This document shows positions 30,245 to 40,073 of a DNA stretch of 64,000 bases, piece by piece. Numbering within the stretch: the first letter of the stretch is position 1; each line of letters begins with the position of its first letter. A program made the position numbers and the translations under genes. The DNA is taken from positions 434,001-498,000 of the forward strand of contig NZ_JAXHLU010000004.1 of the NCBI RefSeq assembly GCF_034521915.1, in the 5' to 3' direction. The notes beneath the pieces were generated by a model. It was not told the DNA's origin and did no database searches. It saw nothing but the letters and a program-made list of their open reading frames with translations. This DNA is from Fodinibius sp034521915 (lineage in GTDB: Bacteria; Bacteroidota; Rhodothermia; Balneolales; Balneolaceae).

Positions 30245-32374
30245 ATGAACTTTCTTAATCCTTTATTTTTGTTGGGGCTTTTGGCCGTAGCGTTACCTGT
30301 TATCATTCATTTGATTAATCTGCAACGGCCACAAAAGGTTGCCTTTTCAACCCTGTCTTTTTTTAATGAGCTTCGTAAAAGTACAATACGTCGCATACGA
30401 ATCAAACAATATTTGTTGCTGGCGTTGCGAACATTGGCAGTATTATTTTTAGCTCTTGCGCTGGCCCGTCCTTTTTTACCTCCAACTATAACGGGCTCAG
30501 CAAGTTCCGGTGAATCCCGATCTGTGGCTATTTTGATCGATAACAGTGCCAGTATGAGCCGGGTTGGAACGGATGGCCCACTAATCGAGCAGGCCAAGGA
30601 TGTTGTTGACCGGATAATAACAAACGGGAATTCCGATGATAAATTTCTTATAAAAACGACTAATGCTACTGATGCTACAACTAACGGGTTTGTCAATAGT
30701 AACAGGGCGATCAGCCAGTTGGATAATATAACATCCGTTAATCGTGGACATTATACTGCAGATCAGTTTAAAGAGGTGTATCAGCAACTTAAAGAAGCAC
30801 CGAGTGGCCGATCTGTGTTGTATATTGTTTCTGATGGGCAGGTTAGTCAGCTATCGACTTTAGAAGAGATTGAACTTGACGATGAGTCGGAAGCAAAGTC
30901 GGTTTCTGTACAGCTCATTCAGCTGGAAGAGGCCAAACAACAAAATGTGGCTGTTAAATCAATTTCACTCGAGAGCCAGCTTCTGAGTCCGGGTTCTCCG
31001 ATAACGCTTTCGGTAGAAGTAGAAAATACGGGTGATGCAGCTGTTGCCAATCAGTTTGTATCGTTGCAGGTAAAAGGGGAGATGACGGGCCAGTATGAAA
31101 CTGCGTTAGAGCCGGGTGAAACCAAAGACTTTTTATTTGAACTCATTCCGGAAGAGGTGGGGTATCTGTCGGGTCAAATTCTGTTGGAGGGAGACGAAGT
31201 AGATTTTGATAATACAAGACATTTTGTAGTACATATTCCCCGGCAGCGGTCAATTTTATTGGTTAACAATAGCCAAGAGTCCCCTTCTTTCACATCTTAT
31301 ATTGCTCCGGCATTAGAAGCAGCCCGGAAAACCAATGCACGTATCCTATTTGAAGAAAAACAGGTGAATGACATTGAACAGGGGACCTGGACAGACTACG
31401 ATGGATTGATATTAAATGGACTAACCAGTATTCCTGCATATTGGCATCAGGGACTGAGCCAGTATGTGCAAGATGGAGGGGGCATCCTGTTTTTACCCTC
31501 TGAACAGGGTGAAATCGAAAACTATAATCAATTTTTCTCTCTTTTTAATGCCGGCCAATTTGATAATGTGATGGGAGAGTACGGCTCTTTTGAAACTATT
31601 ACTAAAATGGGAGGACTTGAAGAGGGACATCCAATTTTAGACGGAATCTTCAATAAAGAAAAAGATGAGGAAATTCGGGTCGACTTACCCTCGCTGTTCT
31701 ACTACTACCATTATGAGCCTGCTTCAAATTCCAATAGTTTAACCTTGCTGGAAGCTGCAAATAATGATGTTTTGCTTGCCGAACATAGGTTTGGGGAAGG
31801 AATGCTGCTCATTTCTACATTGGGAGCTGATCCGGGCTGGTCAAATTTTCCTGTAAATCCCCTTTTTGCTCCCATGTATTATCGAACTATATTATATGCA
31901 TCTTCCCCCGAAAGAGGCGGTCTTCAGCAGCATCAGCTTGGTAAAACCTTTGAATGGGAAGAAGCCATTTCAGAAACAGATATTACACTTTCGATAAATG
32001 GAACGGATTACAAGCCGGAGGTTCAGCGACAGTCCAATGGGATGAAAATAGTGTATGAGGGAAGAGAGTGGGAGCCCGGCATATTAGAAATATCTGCTGG
32101 CGATCAGGTAATTCAGGTGGCTGTAAATCAAAATATAATGGAATCGCACTTTGATACGTTAGAAGAAGAGGAATGGCGGCATATGCTGGATGATGAGGTT
32201 TATACTCCTGATATTATTGCTGCAGATGACCTCTCAAATGATAAATTGGATGAACAATTGCGTTCTTCTGTGTTCGGAAAAGAAATTTGGAATTGGTTTA
32301 TTTGGATAGCATTGCTTTTTTTAGTTACAGAAACACTGGTTACGCGATTATACAAGGCCGAATCAACATCTTGA
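30245..32374 (+). CDS. BatA-domain/VWA membrane protein
   Basis: A 709-residue protein. Residues 1-80 form the BatA domain: two hydrophobic segments flanking RPQKVAFSTLSFFNEL and RIRIKQYLLLALRTLAVLFLALALARP. A von Willebrand factor A domain follows with the MIDAS start LIDNSASMS (about 98-106) and VSDGQVS. Then come a CARDB-like adhesion segment, a GATase-like domain with QDGGGILFLPSE, and a final transmembrane helix (NWFIWIALLFLVTETLV). BatA/VWA proteins in Bacteroidota are linked to envelope stress and AAA-ATPase partners. No AAA gene is adjacent here, so the partner is unknown. Confidence 0.8.
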   Translation: MNFLNPLFLLGLLAVALPVIIHLINLQRPQKVAFSTLSFFNELRKSTIRRIRIKQYLLLALRTLAVLFLALALARPFLPPTITGSASSGESRSVAILIDNSASMSRVGTDGPLIEQAKDVVDRIITNGNSDDKFLIKTTNATDATTNGFVNSNRAISQLDNITSVNRGHYTADQFKEVYQQLKEAPSGRSVLYIVSDGQVSQLSTLEEIELDDESEAKSVSVQLIQLEEAKQQNVAVKSISLESQLLSPGSPITLSVEVENTGDAAVANQFVSLQVKGEMTGQYETALEPGETKDFLFELIPEEVGYLSGQILLEGDEVDFDNTRHFVVHIPRQRSILLVNNSQESPSFTSYIAPALEAARKTNARILFEEKQVNDIEQGTWTDYDGLILNGLTSIPAYWHQGLSQYVQDGGGILFLPSEQGEIENYNQFFSLFNAGQFDNVMGEYGSFETITKMGGLEEGHPILDGIFNKEKDEEIRVDLPSLFYYYHYEPASNSNSLTLLEAANNDVLLAEHRFGEGMLLISTLGADPGWSNFPVNPLFAPMYYRTILYASSPERGGLQQHQLGKTFEWEEAISETDITLSINGTDYKPEVQRQSNGMKIVYEGREWEPGILEISAGDQVIQVAVNQNIMESHFDTLEEEEWRHMLDDEVYTPDIIAADDLSNDKLDEQLRSSVFGKEIWNWFIWIALLFLVTETLVTRLYKAESTS

Positions 32375-32378
32375 TGAT

Positions 32379-32966
32379 ATGATAAGTACGAATGCTGATA
32401 TTATTCTCTGGTTTGTGCTGGGCATTTTTACGTTGGGTGCGGCTGTACTGGCTACTTTCTCTGTAATAAATGTTATTCGGTTGCGTAATGTACGATTGAG
32501 CTGGAAAACCGGGAAATTGGGAGGATATCCGTTGTTCTCGACGTTGTTTATGCTTACCGTTTTTATAGCAGGCGGTGTTGCTATATACCGTGGTGCAACA
32601 AGTGAAATAGCACTTGCCGGCATGTATAGCTGGCTCGGGTTTTGCTGGTTTACCGCCAGTCATTTGGCAACAAAGCGATTTATTACTGACAACGGAATCG
32701 TAAAAAACGTGAATGAACCGTCACAAACCGTAGCTTGGCACCAGATTCGTGATTTTGTGGAAACAGAACATGAAACATATACGCATTATATTTTTATCTA
32801 CAGTGTTGATAAAAGTAACAATACCGATAAATTTATTCGTTTGGAACTGGATGTGCCTCATCACAGGAAAGCCTCTTTTAAAAAAATAATTTCACACAAA
32901 CTCGGACGACGTATTCGTTGTTATGTTAAGGATGATATAAACATCCAGCAGTTTAAACAGCTGTAG
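32379..32966 (+). CDS. Membrane protein with PH-like C-terminus, unknown function
   Basis: A 195-residue protein four bases after the BatA/VWA gene. It has three hydrophobic segments (about 9-32, 52-70, 77-96) followed by a soluble region of about 100 residues whose strand-rich pattern (QTVAWHQIRDFVETE, HYIFIYSVD, FIRLELDVPHHRKASFKKII) resembles bacterial PH-like/DUF5673 domains. I do not recognise a specific family. The tight spacing suggests co-transcription with the VWA protein. Confidence 0.65.
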   Translation: MISTNADIILWFVLGIFTLGAAVLATFSVINVIRLRNVRLSWKTGKLGGYPLFSTLFMLTVFIAGGVAIYRGATSEIALAGMYSWLGFCWFTASHLATKRFITDNGIVKNVNEPSQTVAWHQIRDFVETEHETYTHYIFIYSVDKSNNTDKFIRLELDVPHHRKASFKKIISHKLGRRIRCYVKDDINIQQFKQL

Positions 32967-32999
32967 CAATCTTAATTAAAACTTTTAGACCTTACTCAT

Positions 33000-34289
33000 T
33001 TGTTTGAAGAGATTCGAAATTCTGACATTGTTCAAGAACGGGCCGTTCTCGTAGGTGTTTATGGCCCCGAGACTCCGCGCATACAAGCCGAGGAATATTT
33101 GGATGAGCTTGAGCTGCTCACCTATACTGCTGGTGGTAAGACGATAGACAAAGTCTTGCAAAATCGAATGCACCCCGATCCCTCTTCGTATGTAGGGTCT
33201 GGTAAGCTTCGTCAGCTGAAATCGATGAAAGGAGAAAGAAATGTCGATACCTTTATTTTTGATGATGACCTTTCACCGACCCAGATCCGAAATATTGAAA
33301 AGGAGACAAAGGCCAAAGTATTGGATCGCAGTGGATTGATCCTGGATATTTTTGCATCACGAGCTAAAACGGCTGCTGCCAAAACGCAGGTAGAGCTGGC
33401 ACAGCTACAATATTTGTTGCCGCGACTAACGCGATTTTGGACACACTTGTCACGTCAGCAGGGTGGTATCGGTACTCGTGGACCCGGTGAGTCTCAGATC
33501 GAGATGGACCGTCGCATGATTGACAAGCGTATTGCTACGCTCAAAGAAAAGCTAGATAAAATTGATCAGCAGCGGCAGACCCAGCGCAAGGGACGATCCG
33601 AAAAAGTGCGAATTTCGCTCGTTGGTTATACCAATGCCGGCAAGTCTACCTTGATGAATGCGTTGACAGATACGGAAGTGTTGGCTGAAAATCGCCTTTT
33701 CGCAACGCTTGACTCCACTGTGCGACAGTATGAAATTGGTAACCACGAAGCGCTTTTGTCAGATACTGTAGGATTTATCCGAAAATTGCCGCACGATCTA
33801 ATTGCCAGTTTTAAGTCTACACTCGATGAAGTGCGTGAATGTGATATTTTATTACATGTAGTAGATGCTTCATCACGAGTAGTCCAGGATTATATCGATG
33901 TGGTAGATGATACTCTTGAGGATATGGAGGTAACTGATAAAAAGAATCTACTCGTGTTTAATAAGATGGATGCTATCGATTCGCATCGCATAAATGAGCT
34001 GAAACGGGCCTACCCGGATGCTGTATTTATTTCTGCCGAACGGAGTATTGGTCTTGATAAGCTGGAAAATAGAATTAAGGAACTTATTGAGGAAGATTTC
34101 GTTACAAAAACGATGACCATTCCCGCAGCGAAGTATGAAGGGGTCGCATTTTTACATCGCGAAGCAAATATTTTAGAAAAAAAATACGAAGGTTCAGATA
34201 TAAAGCTTACGTTTAGTATAGATAAAGCAGATTTAATGCGGCTTAACGCAATACTCGACAATATTGATACGGCTGAATCAGTTATGTAA
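33000..34289 (+). CDS. hflX: Ribosome-associated GTPase HflX
   Basis: A 429-residue protein with a TTG start after a 33-base gap. It has the N-terminal HflX domain including VGSGKLRQLK and DDDLSPTQIRNIE, the linker QGGIGTRGPGESQIEMDRR, and a G domain with G1 GYTNAGKSTLMN, G3 DTVGFIRKLPHDL and G4 NKMD. HflX binds the 50S subunit and rescues or splits stalled ribosomes, especially under heat stress. It is followed 24 bases later by a CBS protein. Confidence 0.96.
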   Translation: MFEEIRNSDIVQERAVLVGVYGPETPRIQAEEYLDELELLTYTAGGKTIDKVLQNRMHPDPSSYVGSGKLRQLKSMKGERNVDTFIFDDDLSPTQIRNIEKETKAKVLDRSGLILDIFASRAKTAAAKTQVELAQLQYLLPRLTRFWTHLSRQQGGIGTRGPGESQIEMDRRMIDKRIATLKEKLDKIDQQRQTQRKGRSEKVRISLVGYTNAGKSTLMNALTDTEVLAENRLFATLDSTVRQYEIGNHEALLSDTVGFIRKLPHDLIASFKSTLDEVRECDILLHVVDASSRVVQDYIDVVDDTLEDMEVTDKKNLLVFNKMDAIDSHRINELKRAYPDAVFISAERSIGLDKLENRIKELIEEDFVTKTMTIPAAKYEGVAFLHREANILEKKYEGSDIKLTFSIDKADLMRLNAILDNIDTAESVM

Positions 34290-34313
34290 CAAATTGTATT
34301 ATATTATCTACCA

Positions 34314-34982
34314 ATGCTTGTAAATAAATCTATAACAAAGTCAGAATTTGAACCTCTCCGAGGTACCGATACCGTTGAAGCGGTAAGGGAACGTATAAAA
34401 GAGGAGAAGGTAAATGCTTTGCCGGTAGTGGATCCTACTACCCAAAAGCTTATTGGTCAGATTGATCGTGATCAACTTTCCCGAGCCGAGGATAACCAGC
34501 GGATTTCAGATCTGCAGATGGATAAAGTTGTCAAAATTTTTGAAGGCCAGCACATTTTTGAAGGCGTTCGATTGATGTTGCAATATGAGTTAAACTTGCT
34601 TCCGCTGGCAAATAAAGAAGGTACCTATTTGGGAGTTATTACCAAGCAGCAAATACTGGAGGCCATCTCCAAGATGTTGAATCTCGAGCAAAAGGGCTCT
34701 GTACTGACAATAGAAATTGAGCCAATAGATTTTACACTCTCCGAGATTGTGCAAGTTATTGAGGCCGAGGGTGCAAAAATACTGGGTTTGGCAGTAGAGA
34801 ATCCAGATAATAATCACGAGACATTTGAAATATCCGTAAAGCTTAATTTGGAAGATATTTCTCGTGTAACGGCCGCTCTTAAACGATACGGGTATTCTGT
34901 CCTTGTTGAATCGGAGAACACCGTCCTCGAAAATGATCTTGAATATCGAGCTGATGAATTGATAAAATACATGGATATGTAA
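34314..34982 (+). CDS. CBS-domain protein with ACT-like C-terminus
   Basis: A 222-residue cytoplasmic protein. Residues 1-130 are a tandem CBS pair (VNALPVVDPTTQKLIGQI, LNLLPLANKEGTYLGVIT) that may bind adenine nucleotides. Residues 140-215 have the beta-alpha-beta pattern of an ACT-like domain (SVLTIEIEPIDFTLSEIVQVIE). The arrangement is like AcuB. The regulatory target is unknown. The gap to hflX is short, so both are probably in one transcript. Confidence 0.8.
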   Translation: MLVNKSITKSEFEPLRGTDTVEAVRERIKEEKVNALPVVDPTTQKLIGQIDRDQLSRAEDNQRISDLQMDKVVKIFEGQHIFEGVRLMLQYELNLLPLANKEGTYLGVITKQQILEAISKMLNLEQKGSVLTIEIEPIDFTLSEIVQVIEAEGAKILGLAVENPDNNHETFEISVKLNLEDISRVTAALKRYGYSVLVESENTVLENDLEYRADELIKYMDM

Positions 34983-35081
34983 AGTCTATGTATAAATGGA
35001 ATTCCTTTCTGTTATTTGCGGAACAAAAACTCAATTCTTGGTATATTCAGTAATAACTGAAACCTGAATTTTATTTGATCA

Positions 35082-38072
35082 ATGGTAACCGTGCGCCGAA
35101 TTATTACATTACTATTCATCGGTATACTCACTGTATTTACACACCTTCAAGCACAAGGTATTCAGGAGGCGACTTCTCAAGATTTCGATAATGCTGTCAC
35201 CCTTTTTAATAAAGGACTTTTCGAAGAATCTATTGATGAATTCAGGCATTTTATTCAGAATCATAAAAATCATCAGCTTGTTACTTCCGCAAACTATTAT
35301 TTGGCAAGAGCTAAGGCTAAAACGGATTCTGTAAATAAATCAGCTCATTTTGAAGAATATATTGATGAGTTTCCGTTTTCCAGCTATTCCTCGAAATTGC
35401 TTTTTGATCTGGGTCATCAGGCTGATAGCGCAGGTCATTACAAACAGGCTGAAACCTACTACAACCGTGCCCTAAAATTGGGTTTGGATAAAAAGAAGTC
35501 TGCCAAGGCCTATTACTGGATGGGCGAATCGGCTGCAGCCGACAGTAATTTTGTACAGGCGCGACAGTATTTTATGACGTTGGCTGATAAATATCCCAAA
35601 AGCGAGTGGGCAGCCAAGGCACTATATGCTCGGGGAAGGTTATATCTGAGTGAAAATAAGTACGATTCTTCAAGCGTTGCCTTTGAAATCTTAAAAGACC
35701 GCTATCCCAATAACGAAATGACCCGTCGCGTGGGCACGGCATTAGGAGAATCCTATTATCAGCAGGGACGCTATGAAGAGGCTATAGAAGCTCTTAAAAA
35801 TGCGATGCCTCATCTTGATGATGAACTGCGTTCTAAAGCGGTTTATTTGATTGCGGAAAGCAGTAATTATCTGGGTAATTATGATGAAGCCTCAAGATAT
35901 TACAAGCAATATATAAATCTCAACGAGGGGACCGATGAAGTAAGAGTAGCTCATTATGGGTTGGGATGGCTCTATCATAAACAGGAGATTTACCATTGGG
36001 CTGCTGATGAGTTTGGAAAAGCCGCCGAGGGTAATGATGAAACAGCCCGAAAGGCTCTATACTATAAGGCAGTGAATGAAAAACTCGGTTCGCGATATGC
36101 TAATGCATTAAAAACCTTCCGCACATTTGGAGAACGCTTTCAAAAAGGACTCTGGGTAGAGCGAGCCTATTATGAATGGGCCATTACGGCTTATGAAGTT
36201 GGGCGATATACTGAGGCTATTGAGGCATTACTGCCGTTGGTACGGAGTGATCGTGAGCTCGACTGGAAAGGGAAAGTCTATACTCTACTTGGCGAAGCTT
36301 ATTTTGCTAATAAAGAATATACGCGTGCCTTACAGGCTTTTGAGGCGGCAGAGAAAGTTACAGATGTTGATTCTGCCATAAAGCGTCAGGCCAAGTTTCA
36401 AAAAGCATGGGTTCAGTATAGTAATCATGCATATGAACAAGCTCAGCCAATTTTTAGATCTGTATATACTGAAGCGCCCGATACCAAATTGGGACAGGAA
36501 GCCCTTTTCTGGAGCGCCGATGCGCTTTATCACTTAAAACAATATGGACAGGCTGCCAAACAGTTTGGTGAATTTATAAATCGCTACCCCGATCATGAGA
36601 TGATTGGTCCGGCTAATTATGCACTGGGCTGGAGCTATTTCAAAAACGGTGATTACAAGCAGGCTATTGATCCATTTAAAACCTTTTATGAGGATTATGA
36701 AGCTCCGGATGTGGCGTTATATCCCTATGATACTGACACGCAACTGCGAATTGGAGATGCCTATTATGCGATTAGTGACTACGAAAATGCTATCTCCTAT
36801 TATCAGGAAGCGATAGGAGCCGAACCGGGCGGCGATTATGCGATGTATCAGATGGCGAACAGCTATTACCGGGATGAACAGACCTATGAGGCGGTGAAAA
36901 CCTTCCGGCGATTTTTGAGAATTTATCCTTACAGCCAGTTTGTAGAGCAGGCACAGTATAATATCGCCTATATCTATTTAAATACCGGAAATTATACCCA
37001 GGCGGTTGAAGAATTCCAGCAGGTGATTAATAAGTATCCTAATACAGAATGGGCAGCACGTGCTCAGTACAATATCGGTGATGCCTATTATAATGCCGGT
37101 GATTACGAAAAAGCTATTGCCTCTTATAAAGGCGTGATGGAAGAATATCCACAGAGCGAGTATATCATTGAAGCGGTGAATGGTATTCAATATTCGCAGA
37201 TGTCGATAGGGCAGCCCGATTCAAGTTCAGCTATTTTGGAAGATTTTATTGCAGATCATCCTCAGACTTCGATGGCCGACAGGCTTCGGTTTCGTCAGGC
37301 TGATAACCGCATGCAGTCGGGAAATTACCAGGCAGCTATTGATGAATTTCAGCAATATATCAGAATCACTAATAACCAAGAACTACTGCCGGATGCCCAT
37401 TTTAACCTGGCCAATGCTTACGAGCAAACCGATCAAATTGCCAAGGCGATGGATGAATATGAGATGATTGTTAACGAGTTCCCTAATTCAGAGCGAGTTG
37501 GCCCTTCGCTGGCATCATTGGGACGTATTGCCTATTCACGGGTTGATTATCAACAGTCATTCGAATATTTCAGCCGTCTTGCTGAACAGGAGCAGAAATA
37601 CCGACAGGAAGCATACATCGGTATGGGGAATGCTCAACTGGCGATGAATAATCTTGACGAGGCTGAGAAATATTATCAGTCGGCACTGGATAGTAATGCT
37701 GATTATGAGCCAGCAGAGGTTGGTTTAGCAAAAATTGCTATTGAAAAGGAAAATTACCAACGAGCACAGGAGTTATTGTCACCCATTGCCGAATCGAACA
37801 CGACTGAAGTGGGAGCCGAGGCTCAATACTATTTGGGAGAAATTTATCAACAGCAGGGTAATTATCAGCAAGCGGTCAAGGCCTATGCCAACGTAAATAT
37901 TTTATATGAGGCATTTAGTGATTGGGTTGCCCGAGCTTTGCTAAGGCAAGCTGAAAGTTATATTCAGATGGGGCAAACCGGTGAAGCACGATCTACGCTC
38001 AATACACTTATTGAAGATTATGCCGGTACACCACAGGCAAAAGATGCACAGAAATTATTGGATTCACAGTAG
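35082..38072 (+). CDS. Exported TPR-repeat protein
   Basis: A 996-residue protein with a signal peptide (RRIITLLFIGILTVFTHLQAQG) and almost continuous tetratricopeptide repeats from residue 30 to the end, about 20-25 copies with recurring A-x-Y-x-x-G and YP signatures (YYNRALKLG, YPKSEWAAKALYARG, YPNTEWAARAQYNIGDAYYNAG). No enzymatic domain is visible. Such proteins act as scaffolds in the periplasm for envelope assembly, like BamD/CpoB-type proteins. It lies just before aroA, with a 3-base gap. Confidence 0.85.
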   Translation: MVTVRRIITLLFIGILTVFTHLQAQGIQEATSQDFDNAVTLFNKGLFEESIDEFRHFIQNHKNHQLVTSANYYLARAKAKTDSVNKSAHFEEYIDEFPFSSYSSKLLFDLGHQADSAGHYKQAETYYNRALKLGLDKKKSAKAYYWMGESAAADSNFVQARQYFMTLADKYPKSEWAAKALYARGRLYLSENKYDSSSVAFEILKDRYPNNEMTRRVGTALGESYYQQGRYEEAIEALKNAMPHLDDELRSKAVYLIAESSNYLGNYDEASRYYKQYINLNEGTDEVRVAHYGLGWLYHKQEIYHWAADEFGKAAEGNDETARKALYYKAVNEKLGSRYANALKTFRTFGERFQKGLWVERAYYEWAITAYEVGRYTEAIEALLPLVRSDRELDWKGKVYTLLGEAYFANKEYTRALQAFEAAEKVTDVDSAIKRQAKFQKAWVQYSNHAYEQAQPIFRSVYTEAPDTKLGQEALFWSADALYHLKQYGQAAKQFGEFINRYPDHEMIGPANYALGWSYFKNGDYKQAIDPFKTFYEDYEAPDVALYPYDTDTQLRIGDAYYAISDYENAISYYQEAIGAEPGGDYAMYQMANSYYRDEQTYEAVKTFRRFLRIYPYSQFVEQAQYNIAYIYLNTGNYTQAVEEFQQVINKYPNTEWAARAQYNIGDAYYNAGDYEKAIASYKGVMEEYPQSEYIIEAVNGIQYSQMSIGQPDSSSAILEDFIADHPQTSMADRLRFRQADNRMQSGNYQAAIDEFQQYIRITNNQELLPDAHFNLANAYEQTDQIAKAMDEYEMIVNEFPNSERVGPSLASLGRIAYSRVDYQQSFEYFSRLAEQEQKYRQEAYIGMGNAQLAMNNLDEAEKYYQSALDSNADYEPAEVGLAKIAIEKENYQRAQELLSPIAESNTTEVGAEAQYYLGEIYQQQGNYQQAVKAYANVNILYEAFSDWVARALLRQAESYIQMGQTGEARSTLNTLIEDYAGTPQAKDAQKLLDSQ

Positions 38073-38075
38073 GCT

Positions 38076-39362
38076 ATGAATAAAGAAGTTAGTCCCACTC
38101 GCGCCCTAAATGGAACAATAAAACTACCGCCAGATAAATCAATTTCGCACAGATCGGTGATGTTTGCTTCGCTGCACGAAGGCAGATCTGTCATACGCAA
38201 CTTTTCTTCTGCCGCCGATCCTCACAGTACTATCGAGTGTATGCGTGGGCTGGGAGTAACGGTGAGTAAGAATGAGAGTACTGTGGCAGTCGAAGGTGTG
38301 GGTAGAGATAGGTTGCAGTCACCAGAAGGAGATTTAGACTGCGGAAACTCTGGCACGACTATGCGCTTGCTGAGCGGTATCATTGCGGGTTCGGGTGTTT
38401 CGGCGCGTCTTATCGGGGATGAATCCCTGTCAGCCCGTACGATGAAACGCATTATTGATCCGCTTACCGAAATGGGAGCGGAAATCACTGCTCGGGAGGA
38501 TGATTTTGCTCCGTTGGAAATCAGTCGTCCTGGATCATTAAAACCACTGCACTTTCCATTGCCGATTCCCAGTGCCCAGCTAAAATCTTGTGTGTTGCTG
38601 GCCGGTTTGTTCGGAGATAAGCAGACCGAAGTAATAGAAACGCTTCCCAGCCGTGATCACACCGAGCGATTGTTGAATCTTACCATTAAGAAAATAGGGG
38701 ACGAGAAGCATATCTATTCATCACGGACAGATAAAGTTCCTGAGCAGTCGTATCGTATTCCCAATGATTTTTCGGCTGCGGCCTTTTGGTTGGTAGCAGG
38801 AGCTATTCATCCCAATGCAGAAATTAGTTTGCCCAACGTAGGGATGAATCCTACTCGTTTTGCGGCTTTGGATATTCTAAAACAAATGGGAGCTAATATT
38901 ACGGTGAGTGATGAGCACAATGAAGGGGCTGAACCGGTAGCTGATTTGAGCGTGGTAAGTTCAAAATTGCACCCGATTGAGATCACTGAGGAGTTCGTGC
39001 CCAACTGTATTGATGAAATTCCAATTCTTATGATTGCCATGCTTTTTGCCGACGGTGTATCTCGCATATCCGGTGCCGAAGAGCTGCGTCATAAAGAAAC
39101 AGATCGGTTAGCAGCGATGGCTAAGATGCTTGAAAAAGCTGGTGCGGATTTTACTGAATACGAAGATGGATTTGAAATAAGAGGTAATCCCGACTTCGTG
39201 CCGGAATCGACATCCTTTAACAGTTATCACGATCATCGTATTGCTATGTCGGCCGCTGTATTGAGTATGATGGGAGATCATCCATCCCAAATACAGCACG
39301 CCGAATGTACTGCCATTTCTTACCCTTCGTTCTGGAATGATCTGTCACTCCTGACGAATTGA
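38076..39362 (+). CDS. aroA: 3-phosphoshikimate 1-carboxyvinyltransferase (EPSP synthase)
   Basis: A 428-residue enzyme with the family blocks KLPPDKSISHRSVMFASL at the N-terminus, CGNSGTTMRLLSG, LPSRDHTERLL, and EELRHKETDRLAAM with DHRIAMSAAVL near the C-terminus. It condenses PEP with shikimate-3-phosphate in the chorismate pathway. It starts 3 bases after the TPR gene stop, indicating co-transcription although the functions are unrelated. Confidence 0.96.
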   Translation: MNKEVSPTRALNGTIKLPPDKSISHRSVMFASLHEGRSVIRNFSSAADPHSTIECMRGLGVTVSKNESTVAVEGVGRDRLQSPEGDLDCGNSGTTMRLLSGIIAGSGVSARLIGDESLSARTMKRIIDPLTEMGAEITAREDDFAPLEISRPGSLKPLHFPLPIPSAQLKSCVLLAGLFGDKQTEVIETLPSRDHTERLLNLTIKKIGDEKHIYSSRTDKVPEQSYRIPNDFSAAAFWLVAGAIHPNAEISLPNVGMNPTRFAALDILKQMGANITVSDEHNEGAEPVADLSVVSSKLHPIEITEEFVPNCIDEIPILMIAMLFADGVSRISGAEELRHKETDRLAAMAKMLEKAGADFTEYEDGFEIRGNPDFVPESTSFNSYHDHRIAMSAAVLSMMGDHPSQIQHAECTAISYPSFWNDLSLLTN

Positions 39363-39400
39363 TTGCCCAATCCGCAAATCTGACAATTCACTCTTGCTGA

Positions 39401-39424
39401 TGACGTAATAATGCCAATACGTCA
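39401..39424 (+). promoter_or_regulatory. Palindrome upstream of hsp20 (possible operator)
   Basis: TGACGTA (39401-39407) and TACGTCA (39418-39424) are perfect 7-base arms separated by 10 bases, about 65 bases before the likely hsp20 start. It does not match CIRCE. A second pair, AATGCCAA/TTGGCATT, partly overlaps it. Confidence 0.45.
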
Positions 39425-39488
39425 TAAAAGTATCCCACCTTTACAGCTTGGCATTGTGATTGCTCATATAAAAGTGAATTCGAAACAA

Positions 39489-39926
39489 ATGGGTAAATCC
39501 ATGAATGATTTTGCAGTTGATATCGAACGACAGTTGAACAAGCTGGGAAAGGATATACAAAATTTTGTAGAGCGTATTGTACCCCTTGAAGATAGAGGGC
39601 ATGATTTTGCACCGGCTTGCGATATTGTAGAGAGTGATGAAACGTATGTGATCAAACTGGATTTGCCCGGGTTGTCAAAGAAAGAAATTAATATTGCTCT
39701 TAAAGAGCATGTTTTAACGGTGAAAGGCGAACGGGCCGAAGAGTTAAATAATTCTGAGGTCTATCGTCGTCAGGAGCGTTCAGCGGGTGTGTTTTCGCGG
39801 TCGTTTGCGCTGCCTGAAAATGTGAATACTGCTGAAATTGATGCGGTATTCCGCAATGGGGTATTAACTATTACAATGCCCAAATCGGATGTTCTCAATG
39901 ATGCAGAATCGATTCCGATTAAATAA
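39489..39926 (+). CDS. Small heat-shock protein (Hsp20/alpha-crystallin)
   Basis: A frame opens at 39411, but the ATG at 39489 gives the normal size (145 residues) and avoids translating the palindrome and a non-conserved leader; 39501 is also possible. The alpha-crystallin domain spans about residues 40-135, with DETYVIKLDLPGLSKKEINI, LTVKGER, and FSRSFALPENVNTAEIDAVFRNGVLTITMPK. The C-terminal anchoring IxI motif appears as SIPIK. It holds unfolding proteins in the cytoplasm during heat stress. dnaK follows downstream, separated by a palindromic repeat. Confidence 0.92.
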   Translation: MGKSMNDFAVDIERQLNKLGKDIQNFVERIVPLEDRGHDFAPACDIVESDETYVIKLDLPGLSKKEINIALKEHVLTVKGERAEELNNSEVYRRQERSAGVFSRSFALPENVNTAEIDAVFRNGVLTITMPKSDVLNDAESIPIK

Positions 39927-39940
39927 ATGATATAGAAAGA

Positions 39941-40013
39941 GTGTCATCCCGAACTTGTTTCGGGATCTTCCAAAAATTGAACTGGAGATGCTGAAACAAG
40001 TTCAGCATGACAC
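39941..40013. repeat. Dispersed palindromic repeat (copy 1)
   Basis: Begins GTGTCATCCCGAACTTGTTTCGGGATCT and ends CTGAAACAAGTTCAGCATGACAC in the hsp20-dnaK gap; the outer ends GTGTCAT/ATGACAC pair. A second, longer copy with the same ends lies at 63841-63954, so it is a REP-like element family. Confidence 0.75.
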
Positions 40014-40073
40014 AGAATAAAAAGAGTTTAAACAAAGAATTAAACAAACAACAAAAAATCATAAACTACTATT

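Noticed and set aside
40014..40073. CIRCE heat-shock operator before dnaK
   Set aside because: No TTAGCACTC-N9-GAGTGCTAA-like inverted repeat is present in this gap.
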